Shown here: positions 20,452 through 31,746 of the stretch, in pieces | Numbering within the stretch: the first letter of the stretch is position 1 | Layout: every line of letters starts with the position of its first letter | DNA from: Mrakia gelida | Taxonomy: Eukaryota > Basidiomycota > Tremellomycetes > Cystofilobasidiales > Mrakiaceae | NCBI GenBank assembly: GCA_024345305.1 | Contig: BRON01000009.1 | Location: 372,001-436,000 of the forward strand | Direction of reading: 5' to 3' | DNA: 64,000 bases | Notes under the pieces: generated by a model | Databases searched by the model: none | The model's input: only the letters and a program-made list of their open reading frames with translations | Told to the model about the DNA's origin: nothing | Translations under genes and position numbers: made by a program

Positions 20452-22862
20452 ATGGACGAGACTCAAGACTTCCTTCAACGATGGGTTGGACAGGATCTCA
20501 AGACGGTGAGTCTTCTGCGAGCTTCGCACTCATCTTTGCTCCAAGCTCACGCGCGTCCTCCCTTCCTTTGTGAAGATGACCTTCCGACTGCTCGCTCGAG
20601 AGCGTGGAATCAACGTCAGCGAGGCTAAGACGTAAGTTCGGCTTCACCTCTCCCCTTCTTCCACGAAGCCAAGGCTGATCGACTCCTCTCTCCGTCTGTA
20701 CGACTTCAGTCACCTCGCCAACTTCTACTCGTCCAACTCCTCGTCTTGCCATCCGACTTGGATCCTCACTGGAACCCTGCTTCCTCCACCTTCGGATGCG
20801 ATGGACGTAGACGACCACGATGCTTCTCAGGATGCTCGAGAAAACGAGGGATCCAAGGCTGTCAGGATGGGAGTGCTCTTGTGCACAGAGGAGGACATTG
20901 AACGTGAGCTCACCCTTCCTTCCTTTCCTTCTTCCGGCTCGGCCACTTCACGCGCGAGCTGAACCCTTCCTCGCTTGTTCTTCTTGTGTATGCAGAGAAG
21001 AAGACCCTCTTCGTCCAAGCCACTCTCTCCCAACACGTCTACTCCCTCGCTCCAGGAATCCTTCGCGTTCGTCCCCCTCCCCTCCCTTCCTCAAGCTCTC
21101 CTTTCCCTCCCTTCCTTCAGCTCACCTCTCTCTTGCTCGTCGCTTCACTCCCTCCAGGATCCCAGCACCCTCATCGCCCCTTCCAACCTCCTCCGCTCCC
21201 ACCCCAAGTACTTCCGACCAGCCATCTACGGAACCTCCGTCTCCCCATCCATGGCCTCCTCCTCCTCTTCAGCAGGCGCGTCGAAGAAGGTCGTCGTCGC
21301 TCCCGAGGTCGCGAAGGGCAAAGGAAAGGAGAAGGACGTCGTCATGGCTACGGCTCCCGATAAGCTCAAGCCGAAGAAGATGGTTGCTGGGACGTTGGAC
21401 TTCAGTAAGAACTTGTCGAGGGAGCAGAAGGATGAGAAGAAGGCTGGTGGGGAGACGACGGAGATGAAGAAGGTGAGCTCCCTCGTTCGAACGTTTCGCT
21501 CTCCCTCGTTTTGCTTTGACACGGTCACTCTTAAGAGACGAGATTCAGAGACTGATATCCTTGAGGTTTTGCGCTCGCGTTTGCAGTCGACTCTCAAACG
21601 AAAATCCTCCCCAACAGGCGGTGGTCAATCTTCCAAATCCACCACCACCACCACCATCAACGTCTCCAAACCCGCTCCTGCTCCTCCCTCCCCTCCACCC
21701 GTCGCCAAATCCTCCCTCAAAGCCAAACCCAAGTCGCGAGTCGTTCTCTCCGAGGACGAAGACGAAGAAGAAGAGGCGGTCGTTGTGGATGTGAAGCCCA
21801 AGAAGAAGCAGATGGATCAAGCTCAGATCGACGCGGAGTTGAAAGGGTTGGAGGGGATGTGGGACGATGCGGATATGGAGGTGGATGAGAACGGGGAGGA
21901 GGTTGTGGAGGGGAAGGGGAAGGGGAAGGGGAAGGCTGTCGCTTGTGAGTCCCTCTCGTTCGTCGTTCGAGGAAGAGTGAGCCAGAGCGAGAGCGTCGAA
22001 GCTGACTCGTTTTTGTTCCCTCTCGCGTTCGTTTCCGTTTCGTTTCGTAGCTGCTGGCTCCTCGAAACCCATCAAGGACGAAATCGCCGTCTCGGACAGC
22101 TCAGACGTCGAAGAGGCTGCCGCTCCTGCCGCCAAACCCAAGAAGAAGGTCGTCCCCAACTTCAAGCCCAACTTCAAGAAGAAGGTCGACGCTGTCGTTT
22201 CTGAGGACGACGAGAAGGACGGTGGCGGTTCGTCGAAGGCGAAGGCGAAGAAGCCTGCTGCTGTGAAGGTGAAGAAGGAGGAGAAGGAGGAGGGGATGAG
22301 GGACGAGCAGGGTCGGTTGAGGAAGGTTAGGAGGGTGGTGAAGACTGTGAAGGGCAAGAATGCGAGAGGGTACGAGGGTGAGTTTTCCGTTTCCTCCGAG
22401 CGTTTCGTTTTCTCGCATGAGTTCTTGACCGTTGCTGATCAATATTCTCGTTTGTTTTTTTGGGTTGACCAGTCGAGCAAGATGTCTCGGAACAGGAGTC
22501 CTACTACAGTTCGTTCCATCCTCTCTGACTTCTCCCTCCCCTGAGCCTTCTCGACGCGTCCTTTTTCCTGCTCCCCATCTCACGCCCTCTCTTCTTCCTC
22601 CCTCCCACCTCCTCCTTCTTCCCTCTTCTCTCTCCTCTCCCCATTTTTTATGACTACAGCCTCCGACGAAGACGCCCCAGCTCCAGCACCAACCAAATCG
22701 AAACCCAGGCCCAAACCCTCAACCTCAACCTCCTCGACGACGACGACGACCAACGACGAGAAGAAGGAGAAAAAGGCCCTTCCGAAACCCAAGCCGGCAC
22801 CTGTTTCGAAGAAACCGCCGACGGGTCAGACTTCGATTGGGAGCTTCTTTTCGAAGAAGTGA
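20452..22862 (+). CDS. POL32: DNA polymerase delta subunit 3 (Cdc27/Pol32/POLD3 family)
   Basis: Accessory subunit that links DNA polymerase delta to PCNA during lagging-strand synthesis and repair, in the nucleus. About 520 residues over some nine exons. The N-terminal winged-helix part begins MDETQDFLQRWVGQ and continues TFRLLARERGINVSEAKTHLANFYSSN, with VRMGVLLCTEEDIE and FVQATLSQHVYSLAPGILQD following. The rest is disordered and rich in Lys/Glu/Ser/Pro, with acidic runs and a GKGKGKGKA block. The extreme C-terminus QTSIGSFFSKK is a textbook PCNA-interacting (PIP) box, Qxx(I/L)xxFF. The last intron uses a GTTCGT donor and joins as ESYYTSDEDAP. The combination of this N-domain, disordered middle and terminal PIP box identifies the family despite low overall similarity. 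Confidence 0.88.
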
Positions 22863-23167
22863 GGCGGGAAGGGAGATGGGGTGGGTTGGAGACGAGGGTG
22901 TGTTTGTGTTTCGGGAATTTACGAAGGACGTTCTCTTGTTCTTGACGATGCATAGATTCGATCAGACCTTCCTTTTGCCAGGCTCCTCAAGTCAAGGCTG
23001 AGGTCGTTGCCATGGAGAGCGCGAGACGGCAGACTCGCGCGTCTGCGATAAACTGTTCGCTGCTCACGTCTCTCTCCGAGCACGAACAAACGAACGAGCG
23101 ACAAGCAAACGATCGACCGAGCAGTCATGAGATCGATATAGGACAAATGCAAAGATGGTACGCGGTT
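22863..23167. other. Convergent 3' spacer
   Basis: Tail-to-tail spacer between the Pol delta subunit gene and the broken GT18 copy. No gene is seen. Confidence 0.35.
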
Positions 23168-25683
23168 CTAGAGGACGAAGAGCTGCAGAGAAGGAAAGGA
23201 AAGGAAGCGAGAGGGTTTCGAGTCAGTTCGACCCTCGACGCGTCTTCCTCTCCTCGAAGTACGAATCCAACTCACAGCTCCCTCTCCACTCCTCTTCCTC
23301 TCCTCCAAAAGTCTCATCGCCTTCTCCAGCCTGTCCCAAGACGTAGATCCAACCCCAAACGCGTCAGCTCCCGTTTTCCTACCTTCGTCTCCGTCAACGA
23401 GAAGCTTTCAACTCACCACTCCCCCTCAACCAGATCCCTCTCCCTCTCTCTCATCGCACTCTCCTTCATATGCTCAGGTATGAACCTTCCCTCTATCGGT
23501 CTCTCGATCGCTCCCCTAACGGCGTCGAGGAAACCCTCCCCGTCCGAGCGATGAACGTTGTAGACGTAGGGAGGGTCGAAGAAGCGGAGAGTGTTTTGCT
23601 GGGAGTACCATTGGGTGCGGTCGTGAGGGGAGGAGATGGAGTAGTCGAGGATGGGGTTGATGCTGTGGGAGGTCGTAGTTGTGAAGAAGAGGGAGGGGGT
23701 TAGTTGGTGGGAGGAAAAAGGGAGGGGACGAGAGGGAGGGAGGACGAGACGAACAAGGGTACGCCTGGAAGGGGAAAGGGAGGGATACGATCAGTGATGG
23801 ACATGCAAGGAGAGGAAAGAAAGAGAGACGAACCCAGGCACTTCAGGAAGAGGGAAAGCGAGATAAGGTCAGCTTCGGAAACGAACGATCCGAGCTTCGA
23901 GCCCACGCGTCTTCCTTGACGTTCAGATCGGACTCACGAGAGCGTCGTACGGAGAAGGCGAGAGAGGTGGATCTGTACCGAGCGACCAGGTCAAAAAGAG
24001 TCAAACGCGTCAGTTCGTTCAGCAACTCTGCTGCTCGTCGCCTCGCAACGTCGAACTCACCACCAACTCCCACCATCACCACTCCCTCCCCAACCGTCCT
24101 CAAAAACTCCTTCTGAGGCAAATTGGTTCCCAGCCACGTCACCACCATGGGTATCTCTGTCCTCTCGTCGCGATCGCACGCTGAGAGCAAGGAGAGATTG
24201 AACTGAGCGACGGTTGCGGTGAGGATCGAGTCGGACCACGCGTATTGAGCGTTCGAGAAGAACCAGGAGTGCTTGGCGAAGAGGTAGGCTTGAGATTTGC
24301 GGAGATGGTGAGGTACGAGGGGGTTCTGTTGTTTGTGTTGATCGAGCGAGGACAAACCGAGAGAGGGAGGGGAAGTGAGCAAAATGAAACGCGTCGAACG
24401 AGAAGCGAACGAGACAAGGGCAACTGAACAAAGAAAGACGGCCGAGTCAGAAGGGCCCCACTCACCTTCGTACAAACGTCCTCGATCGAGTAGCCGAGAT
24501 AGAAGTTGCTCTCCCGATCTTCCAACCCTTCTCTTCTCCTCAGCTCATCCCCACCTGCTCCTCTTCCTCCTTGTCTCCAACCAGCGTTGAACGCGTCCGA
24601 CCAGCTCTGAACTCGCAACCCGAGTCTCAGTCCCGCTCTTCTCTCGGGTGTCTCAGGTTCGGTAGGCGGGAAAGGGTTGAGGAGGTGGTAAGGCTCAGGT
24701 GAGAGCGTCCAGGCGGCTCCGAGTGGATTGGAAGGCTCGCTTCAGAAGTGGAAGGAGAAGGTCTGGAGGGAAGGATCGGAGAGGTGCAGTCAGTCGAAGC
24801 GTTTAGGGCCGAGGAAAGAGAGGGTGCGAGAGGAGACGTCGAGACTGACCTTCCAAGCTGGGATCCCACCTCGAAGAAAAGGAGCGATGGCCGCCGACGC
24901 GTCGAGCTCGTCCTCGTCTCGTCTCTCGTCTTCCCTCCGAGCATCGTCCTCCGTCCTCGTACACCCTCCCGTATCCTCCAAACACGCAAAGATAGCAGGA
25001 GCTCCCACGATGACGACTGCCAACGACCCCAAACGAAACAGAAAACGCGTTCAGCACACAGCTCGCTCGCTGGTTCGTGCGATCCTCCTCCACCCTCACC
25101 CTGCCCCCCGTGCTTCAAGATGCAACGCACTCACCCTTAACATACTCCCCCAGCAGCTCATACTGTCTCCTTGTCTCCTCCAACCCCGTCGAGAACAAGA
25201 ACGAGTACCCCAAAGCTCTCAAATTCCTCAAAACACTCGCCGCCCAAATCGCTTCCCCACCAACCCAACCACTGTACTCGGCTCCGTCGAACTCCACAGC
25301 CCCGAGCAAGACGACCTTCGTTTGGTGTTTCGTGCATGATCTTCGGTCCGAGGTGACGCAGTGGTGGAGGGAGGTGAGAGTGGCGAGGTTGTGGGGGTGT
25401 CGAGGAGTCGCAGGTTCGGACGTGTTGTCGAGGTTGAGGTGAGAGAGGAGGAGAGGAAGGGGAGGGTGGGGGTGGGGAAGGGCGATTGAGGAGGAAGGGG
25501 AATGAGATGGGGGGCGGAGGAGGAGGTTCCGGAATCGATCAGGAAGAAGAGGAGGGCGAAGAGGAAGAGGAGAGCGAGAGTGTTGGTGCGACGTCTGCGA
25601 GCGAGAGAGGATTGGGAAGGTCAGCTTCGTGGTTTGCCCACACGGAGAGAAGGTAGACGTGTAGCTGACCTTGCAGAAACCAT
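23168..25683 (-). pseudogene. Broken GT18-type glycosyltransferase (left tandem copy)
   Basis: Tandem paralogue of the gene to its right, with the same exon plan and the same final exons (...GEGA|LFVL stop). It begins MVSAR then RRTNTLALLFLFALLFFLI, a type II membrane anchor. Two lesions are visible. First, the anchor frame and the frame of the lumenal domain (LPLLLSHLNLDNTSEPATP, then VVLLGAVEFDGAEYSGW) differ by one base. The segment between holds no GT that could start an intron, and it contains a run of six G (plus strand 25509-25514). Second, a TGA at 24744-24742 replaces the Trp of FHFW found in the intact copy. Splice sites, the 7- and 10-nt microexons (23834-23840, 23755-23764) and the catalytic blocks DPPLSPSPYDAL and WYSQQNTLRFFDPP are preserved, so decay looks recent, or the lesions are assembly errors. 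Confidence 0.75.
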
Positions 25684-25940
25684 AGCTTGAGAGGAAGGGT
25701 GAGAAAAAGAGTCGACGTCGGAGGTTGACCTCCCTCAGTACTCCGTCGTGTCGTCCAACGTTCGCGTTCGCGAGCGACTCGAGGGCGGGGTTGGTTCGTT
25801 CGTGCTTGGGTTCCGCCTCGCCTGTCGTGCTGTTCGGGAGGCTCTCTTATCGGAGCTCAGAGGCTAGATCCGCTTGCTCTTCAGCGGAACGAGTGAGATC
25901 CGGATCTGCATTCGAATACCACCGGAGCGTCGTGCGACGT

Positions 25941-28426
25941 CTAAAGCACGAACAACTGTGTTGGAAGAAGGAGGACGCGGGTCAGCTTTGATGAGTCTCT
26001 CTCTTTCGATTCGACGAGACTGAGAGAGACAGGGACTTACAGCTCCCTCCCCACTCTTTTGCCTCTCTTCTAGTAGTCGCTTCGCTCTCGAAAGCCTGTA
26101 CCAAGTCCAAACTCAAACCTGTCAGCTCTCGCTCTCCTTTCCTTTCCGCTCACTCGCTCGAACTCACCAATCCCCTTCGACCAGAACCCTCACCCTCTCC
26201 CTCATCGCTCTCTCCTGCATATGCTCGGGGATGAACCTCCCTTCCATCGGGTTCTCGATCGCTCCCCTGACGGCGTCGAGAAAGCCCTGCTTGTCCGAGC
26301 GACGGACGTTATAGACGTGAGGAGGATCGAAGAACCGAAGGGCATTCTGCTGGGAGTACCACTGGGAGCGGTCGTTGGGAGAGGAAGGAGAGAAGGAAAG
26401 GATGGGGTTGATGCTGTGTGTGAAGAAGGGAGAGGAGCGTGGGGGTTAGAGAGGGTGGGAGGGGAGGGAAGAAGGGAAACGAGACGAGACGAACAAGGGT
26501 ACGCCTGAGAGCAGAATGAGCGAGAGAGGAAGAAGTCAGATATAAGAGATGGATAGAGTCGAGAAGGAGAGAGGTGTACAAACCAAGGCACTGCAGGAAA
26601 GGGGCGTGGGAGAAAAGTCAGCTCGGAAACCGAAGCGAGCTTCGCACCGACGCGTCTCTCTCGACTTTCAAACTGAACTCACGAGAGCATCGTACGGAGA
26701 CGGTGAAAGTGGTGGGTCTGGTTCGTACCAAGCAAAACCCGATAGAGTCAGCTGGACTGCTGCTGTCCTTTCCTCTCCTCTCGTCCCTCAACGCGTCTCG
26801 TCTGAACTCACCTCCCACCCCAACAAGCACCACCCCCTCCCCAACCGTCTTCAAAAACTCCTCCTGCGGCAAACTAGTTCCCAGCCACTTGATGGCTTCG
26901 GGTATGACCGTCGTCTCGTCGTGGACACACGCCGAAAGCAACGTGAGATTGAACTGAGCGACCGTGGCTTCGAGAATCGCGTCGGACCAAGCGTACTGGG
27001 AGTTGGAGAAGAACCAGGAGTGCTTCGCGAAGAGGAAGGCTTGGAGTTTGCGGAGGTGGTTGGGGACGTAGGGGTTCTGAAGGGAATATGGCGGGGCGGA
27101 GGAGGAGAGTGAGCCGATGAGACGAGACGTGACGCGTCGAGCGGAAGGATACGAGAGGAAAGAGAAAGCCAGAGAGAGCGGACAAACCTTCATGCAAACA
27201 TCCTCTATCGAGTAACCGAGATAGAAGTTGTTCTTCCTGTCCTCCACCACTCCGCCCTCCCCAACAAGCTCATCGTCCCCAGCACCCTCGGCTCCTCTCC
27301 AACCAGCTTTGAACGCACCGGACCAGCTCTTCAGCAGCGAGTCGAGTTTCGAGCCCCCTCCTCCTCCTCCTCCTGATGAAGATTCCGACATGGGGTCGGA
27401 GGAAGGGCCAGGGAGGTGAAAGGGTTCGGGCGAAAGCGTCCAGGAGGGTCCGAGAGGGTTTTGGGAGTCGGACCAGAAGTGGAAGGCAAAGATCTGGGAG
27501 GAGAGAGCACCGAAGACGTTCGTGAGAAGGGAAGTGTATAGATGGGAAGAAGGGATAGAGGGGAAGGACGAACCTTCCAAGCTGGTATCCCACCTCGCAG
27601 GAAAGGAGCGATCCCCAACGACGCGTCTCCCTCTCCCTCTCCATCTCCCCTCTCCACATCCCTCAACGCATCCTCCTCCGTCCTCGTACACCCTCCCACG
27701 TCCTTCAGGCATTCAAAAGACTTCGGAGGTTCCACGATCACCACTGCCGAACACGAATCGAACCAAAAGCAAAACAGCGGCGACGCGATCAGCTCGCTCG
27801 TTCTCTTCCTCCCCACCTCGTCGAACTCACCTTTCACAAACTCCCCCAACACCTCATACTGCCTCTTCGTCTCCTCCAAGCTTGTCGAAAACAACACCGA
27901 GTACCCCAACGCCCTCGCACTCCTCGTCACACTCGCCGCCCAAACGGCCTCTCCTCCATTCCACCCTCCGAACTGAGCTCCTTCGAAATCCATCGCTCCG
28001 AGGAGGAGGACGTTCGTTTGACCTTGTTTGCACGTTGTCCGATCGTTTGAGGCGCAGTGTAGTAAGGAGGTGAGGGTAGCGAGGTTGTGTCCCTGCGGGG
28101 TTGAGGAGTTTGGATGGAGGGTTGGGCTGAGGTTGAGGTGGTTGAGGATCAGAGGGAGGGGAGGGAGGGCGTGCGGGTGGTGGGAAGGGTGGGAGGGTGG
28201 ATGGGGAGACGACGGTGGAGGGATGAGGTGAAGAGGGGTTGGACTGGTAGGGTGGGAGGGGGAGGGGAGGAGGAGGGAACCTGATGCGAAGAGGAGGAGG
28301 AGGAAGGAAGGGGGGAGGAGAAGGAAGAGGGCGGTTCGACGTCTGCGAAGGAAAAGGGGGAGAGTCAGCTCTGATCGTTCGTAAAGAAGCGTAGAGTTGA
28401 GATCGAGCTGACCTTATAGATACCAT
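25941..28426 (-). CDS. GT18-family (MGAT5-like) glycosyltransferase, type II membrane protein
   Basis: Resembles the glycosyltransferase family 18 fold of alpha-1,6-mannosylglycoprotein beta-1,6-GlcNAc transferase, so probably a Golgi enzyme; acceptor and donor in this fungus are unknown. It opens MVSIRRRTALFLLLPPSF with a hydrophobic signal anchor, then a Pro/Ser-rich stem. Domain blocks: LLGAMDFEGAQFGGWNGGEA, CTRTEEDALRD, GIAPFLRGGIPAWK, FHFWSD, NNFYLGYSIEDVC, HLRKLQAFLFAKHSWFFSNS, FLKTVGEGVVLVGVGG, PPLSPSPYDALCLGVPFINP (GT18 donor-site region), WYSQQNALRFFDPPHVYNV, RFIPEHM. It ends GEGALFVL. Many short exons include microexons of 7 nt (26584-26590) and 10 nt (26495-26504). All joins keep frame, so this copy appears functional. 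Confidence 0.78.
26495..26504 (-). other. 10-nt microexon of GT18 gene
   Basis: Reads GCGTACCCTT between a CTCAG acceptor and a GTTCGT donor. The identical 10 nt are found in the paralogue at 23755-23764, between CCAG and GTTCGT. Confidence 0.75.
26584..26590 (-). other. 7-nt microexon of GT18 gene
   Basis: Reads TGCCTTG between a CTGCAG acceptor and a GTTTGT donor. With the next 10-nt exon it supplies CLGVP, turning DAL...FINP into the continuous motif YDALCLGVPFINP. The broken paralogue has the matching TGCCTGG at 23834-23840. Confidence 0.75.
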
Positions 28427-28728
28427 CTCTGAGACCCAATCTATACCAAAAGGGAGAACAGAGCAGGTCGTCGTTGGCGTTCAAGCTCACCTTCCTTCGT
28501 CTGAGTTTCGCGAGCTTCCTCCTCCTTCCCTTTCTTCGGCCCTCTTCCGAACGCGGACTCAAATCAAGCCTCATCTAAATTTCCCTCAAGCTCTGCCTTA
28601 TCCACCAAGCTTCCCCCTCAGATCTTCTTCTGACCAAAATCTGCCTCCGACATCTCTTCCAACCCCTCCGAAACGTCACCTCTCCTCGCTCGCTCACCTC
28701 CAACTCCCACCCACCGCCCCGCATCGCC
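28427..28728. promoter_or_regulatory. Divergent promoter GT18 / Nudix
   Basis: Head-to-head spacer of about 300 nt, pyrimidine-rich on the plus strand in its right half. No defined element is recognised. Confidence 0.4.
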
Positions 28729-29515
28729 ATGTCCCCCTCCAAATCCCTCCGAGTGGTTTGCGTCGCGATCCCTTACAACCCTTCAACAGACGAGATCCTC
28801 ATGGTCTCATCGAGGAAACATCCTTTGCTTTGGATTCGTGCGTCCGACTCACTCAACACCTCCAGCAGATCTCAAACATTGAGCTCGAACGAAGCTGACC
28901 CTTCCTCCCTTCTTTCTCGTCCCTCTTGCTCTCCTTCTTCCTCCTCGCTTGCTTCGTGATGGGATGGTCCCAGTCCCCAAAGGAGGTTGGGAATCAAAAC
29001 TCGGCGAAAGTCTAGCTGAAGCTGCTCGAAGGGAAGCAGGGGAGGAAGGTTCGTCTCATCGTTCCCAACCCATCTCCCTCCCCTCCCTCCCATCCCCCCT
29101 CCCCTTTCCCTCTTCCCCCCAACTAACCCCCTTCCCGTCTCGTTCGCACACAGCGGGCATCATCTCCCCTCCCTTCCCTACTTCCCCTGCACCCACCCCC
29201 ATCCTCACAACCTCCGACCCCAAGACGCTGTACCACTTCTTCCCCCTCGAGGTCTCCTCCCTGGCTGAGACGTTCCTGGAGGTGGACGAGCGCAGGAGGG
29301 AGTGGGTAGGATGGGAGGAGGCGAAGAGGAGGGTTGGGGAGTGGGTTGCGCTCGGGGATAAGAAGGAGAAGAAGCACAAGGGGGAGGGGGAGAAGGGGCA
29401 GGGTGATGGCGAGGGCAAGAAGAGGAAGAGGAAGATGGAGTTGGAGGAGGGATTGGATGCTTGGAGGGTTTGGAGGGATGGTGGTGGAGGTGTTATCAAG
29501 AAGGAGAGTGTCTAG
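28729..29515 (+). CDS. Nudix hydrolase, diphosphoinositol-polyphosphate phosphohydrolase type
   Basis: Small hydrolase of the DIPP/Aps1-like Nudix group, likely removing beta-phosphates from inositol pyrophosphates or cleaving diadenosine polyphosphates. Three exons give about 190 residues. The N-terminus SLRVVCVAIPYNPSTDEILM and RKHPLLWILPKGGWE lead into the Nudix box GGWESKLGESLAEAARREAG then EEAGI, a complete GX5EX7REUXEEXGU. Then YHFFPLEV and ERRREWVGWEEAKRRV follow. A very Lys/Glu/Gly-rich insert (about 25 residues) precedes EEGLDAWRVWRD and the stop. Substrate is inferred from the KGGWE context, not seen. Confidence 0.88.
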
Positions 29516-29818
29516 GTCATGTATGCGATTGAGCTCGAGGTGAAGAGGGAGAGGAAAAGGGAAAGGAAGAGAGAGAGACAGACGACGCGTCCGCGTCTTG
29601 TCCGCGAGCCTTGAGTTTTCAGAACTTTGGACGGTGAACGGTGTATGGTCGTGAGAGTCATGTCATCTATCTATCTACACACATCAATCTGAAAATGTCC
29701 ATCGGCCAACAAGTCGAGCGAATAAAAGCGAAACGAAACGAGAGCAAGAACGCGACGCGTCGTCCCTCCTCCTCCCATCCTCTCTTGAGATCTCTGGTCC
29801 CCTTCTGCTCCTTCGCAT
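29516..29818. other. Convergent 3' spacer
   Basis: Tail-to-tail spacer between the Nudix gene and the SH3 gene, with two GACGCGTC/CGACGCGT palindromes (near 29583 and 29752) and a TCTATCTATCTA run at about 29666. No gene is seen. Confidence 0.35.
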
Positions 29819-31138
29819 TTAGAAGATCGCGTGGATAAGACTTGACCCAACTGCGCTACCAGCACCAAATCCTACACCCCCAACGGCAGAGGTAGCTGCG
29901 ACACGTCCAAATCAACCAAAAGTCAGCCCTCATCGCTCAACCTCCCTCTCAACTCGCCCAAGCCCTCTCGTTCACTTCTCACTCACCAAGCAGTTTCCCC
30001 ATCCCATCGAACTTCCCAGCAGGTTTTGGCGGCGCAGCTTGAACGACTGGACCGGGCTGCTGCTGGTAGACTTGTTGCTGAGGAGGAGGAGGCTGGTAGG
30101 GTGCCATCTGCTGAAACTGTTGGATTGGAGGCGAAGGGGAGTGGTAGCCTTGGTTGCTGTTGTTGTTGTACTGGGAGTAAGGAACGTTGTTGTCTTGTTT
30201 GTAGTCTCCTGGAGCTGGACCACGGGAGTTGGGAGGGCTGGTAACGAACGAGGGGACGAAACGAGAGGGTGTGAGCGACGAGTCCAAGAGCGAATGGTGG
30301 TAGGAACGAGGATGAAGGTCGGACGAACAGTTTGGTAACGTAGGTGGAAGGGAAGAGACCGATTCGAGGAGTTGGAGAAGTATCGGTCGAGAGGTGGCCT
30401 TTGAACCATTCGGGCTGGAGAACAAGGAGGGAAGCGGAACGAAGGAGAGGGAAGGTGAGCTCGAACCGTTTCCGTCCCTCTTTCGGCTGCTGCTGCTAAG
30501 AAAAGCGAGAGAGAGAGACGTACGTTCATCTCTTCAGTGATCACGATGATATCGTCCTTCTTGAAGATCAGATCGTCTGGAGCCTGCTCCCGTCCCAACG
30601 AAAACGAACGCAGAACAAAGGAAGGGAGAGGAGGAGGAGGAGAAAGTGGTGAGCTCGAGTCGTCCTCCCTCGCCGCAGCCTTTCGCTTGCTTCCGCTCCT
30701 CCTTGGAAGTCACAGATGGGAGAAAGAGCCACTTACCCCTCCATGGTAATCCCAAACAGCTCTCGCCTCTCCCAAACCAGGGTAGGACCTCCCAGGAAGG
30801 GGAGGAGGGACTCGTTGAGCTCCGCCACCTCCTCCTCCCCCGAAACTGGATTGCGAGTCGTTGCTGTTCCCATGCCCGTAGATAGGAGCAGGGTAAGGGC
30901 TCGGTGCGTTGCTGTTGTTGGTGTTGTAGGAAGCGTTGGAAGTTGAAGGAGAGAGAGTGTGGTGGCTCTGCTGGGAGGACGAGGAGGAGGAGGAGAGAGC
31001 GTTCGGCGAGGGAAGTTTGGATCGAATGAGAGATGAGTCCGCTTCCGAGAGCAAGTTTAGAGAGCTCAGGACTTGGAGGGAGGAGGTAATGGAGTTGAGA
31101 GTGTGAGCGAGGAGAGCGTCGGAGGGGTTGAGTGACAT
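29819..31138 (-). CDS. SH3-domain protein of the Lsb1/Pin3 type
   Basis: Likely actin/endocytosis adaptor that binds proline-rich partners such as WASP (Las17). About 300 residues. It opens MSLNPSDALLAHTLNSITSS, a helical N-terminal block; then a Ser/Asn/Gly-rich linker and VPPPLPGRSYPGLGEA; then one SH3 domain: ARAVWDYHGG, APDDLIFKKDDIIVITEEMN, PEWFKGHL, RIGLFPSTYV. The C-terminal half is Gln/Pro/Tyr/Asn-rich and prion-like. The final exon encodes TSAVGGVGFGAGSAVGSSLI and HAIF, a glycine-zipper end like that of Lsb1/Lsb2. The last exon boundary (CGCAG acceptor near 29894) restores this ending. Class E Vps-type SH3 proteins are a less likely alternative because no VHS or UIM region is seen. 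Confidence 0.8.
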
Positions 31139-31746
31139 TTTTCGACGTGGAGGGTGGGAGGAGAGAAGCAGGGAGCGAGGGAGGCTGAGCTCGAGGTTTC
31201 GGGAGCGACGTCGACGGGACCCGTCCGCGGTTGGGAGGGTGACGTTTGCTGCAAATTTGGTAGAGAGCTGAGGAAAATCGAACTTCTGCCTCTGAGCAAG
31301 CTCGCTGACATCGTTTCGAGATCTCGGGACAGGGAGGGAGGGTGTAGAGAAGGAGAGAAACGAGCGAGACGGCCGCCGTTTCCCTCGCGTCGTTTAGACT
31401 CTTTGCTTGCTTCTCACAGGTGTTGAAAGGACCCGAAAGCCTTTTTTGAAACTCTGATGTCTGCCTTAAGTATTCAGGATCGGAAGAATGTTTCGAGCGA
31501 CTCGTCGGAGGGGCAGAGACTTCTCTAGCCTGCCGCGCCCGACGCGTCGCGAGACTCTCGACAAAATCCAGAACGAATCACGGAGGCAGAAAAACATGGA
31601 TCAAAACGAAAGGATACAGTAAGCGTGAAGCTCGGATCATCGATCACGCAGGGATGAACTCGGTGCTGGAGAAAGGTAGCGGAAAGAACAACAGGACGGT
31701 CAGCTTCGTTCGCTCGCGACAACGAAGAGTTTGGCGAGAAGATGGC
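31139..31746. other. Spacer between SH3 gene and 6PGDH-family gene
   Basis: About 600 nt holding the promoter and leader of the SH3 gene (leftward) and the 3' UTR of the 6PGDH-family gene. It contains a CGACGCGTCGCG palindrome near 31540. No additional coding region with family similarity is seen. Confidence 0.35.

Noticed and set aside
24740..24765. Rescue of the left GT18 copy by a downstream acceptor (CTTCTGAAG)
   Set aside because: Using that AG removes 23 nt and shifts frame, running into another stop; it does not remove the lesion productively.
25450..25560. A short intron that would absorb the frame break in the left GT18 copy
   Set aside because: The minus-strand sequence between the two registers contains no GT dinucleotide, so no GT-AG intron fits.
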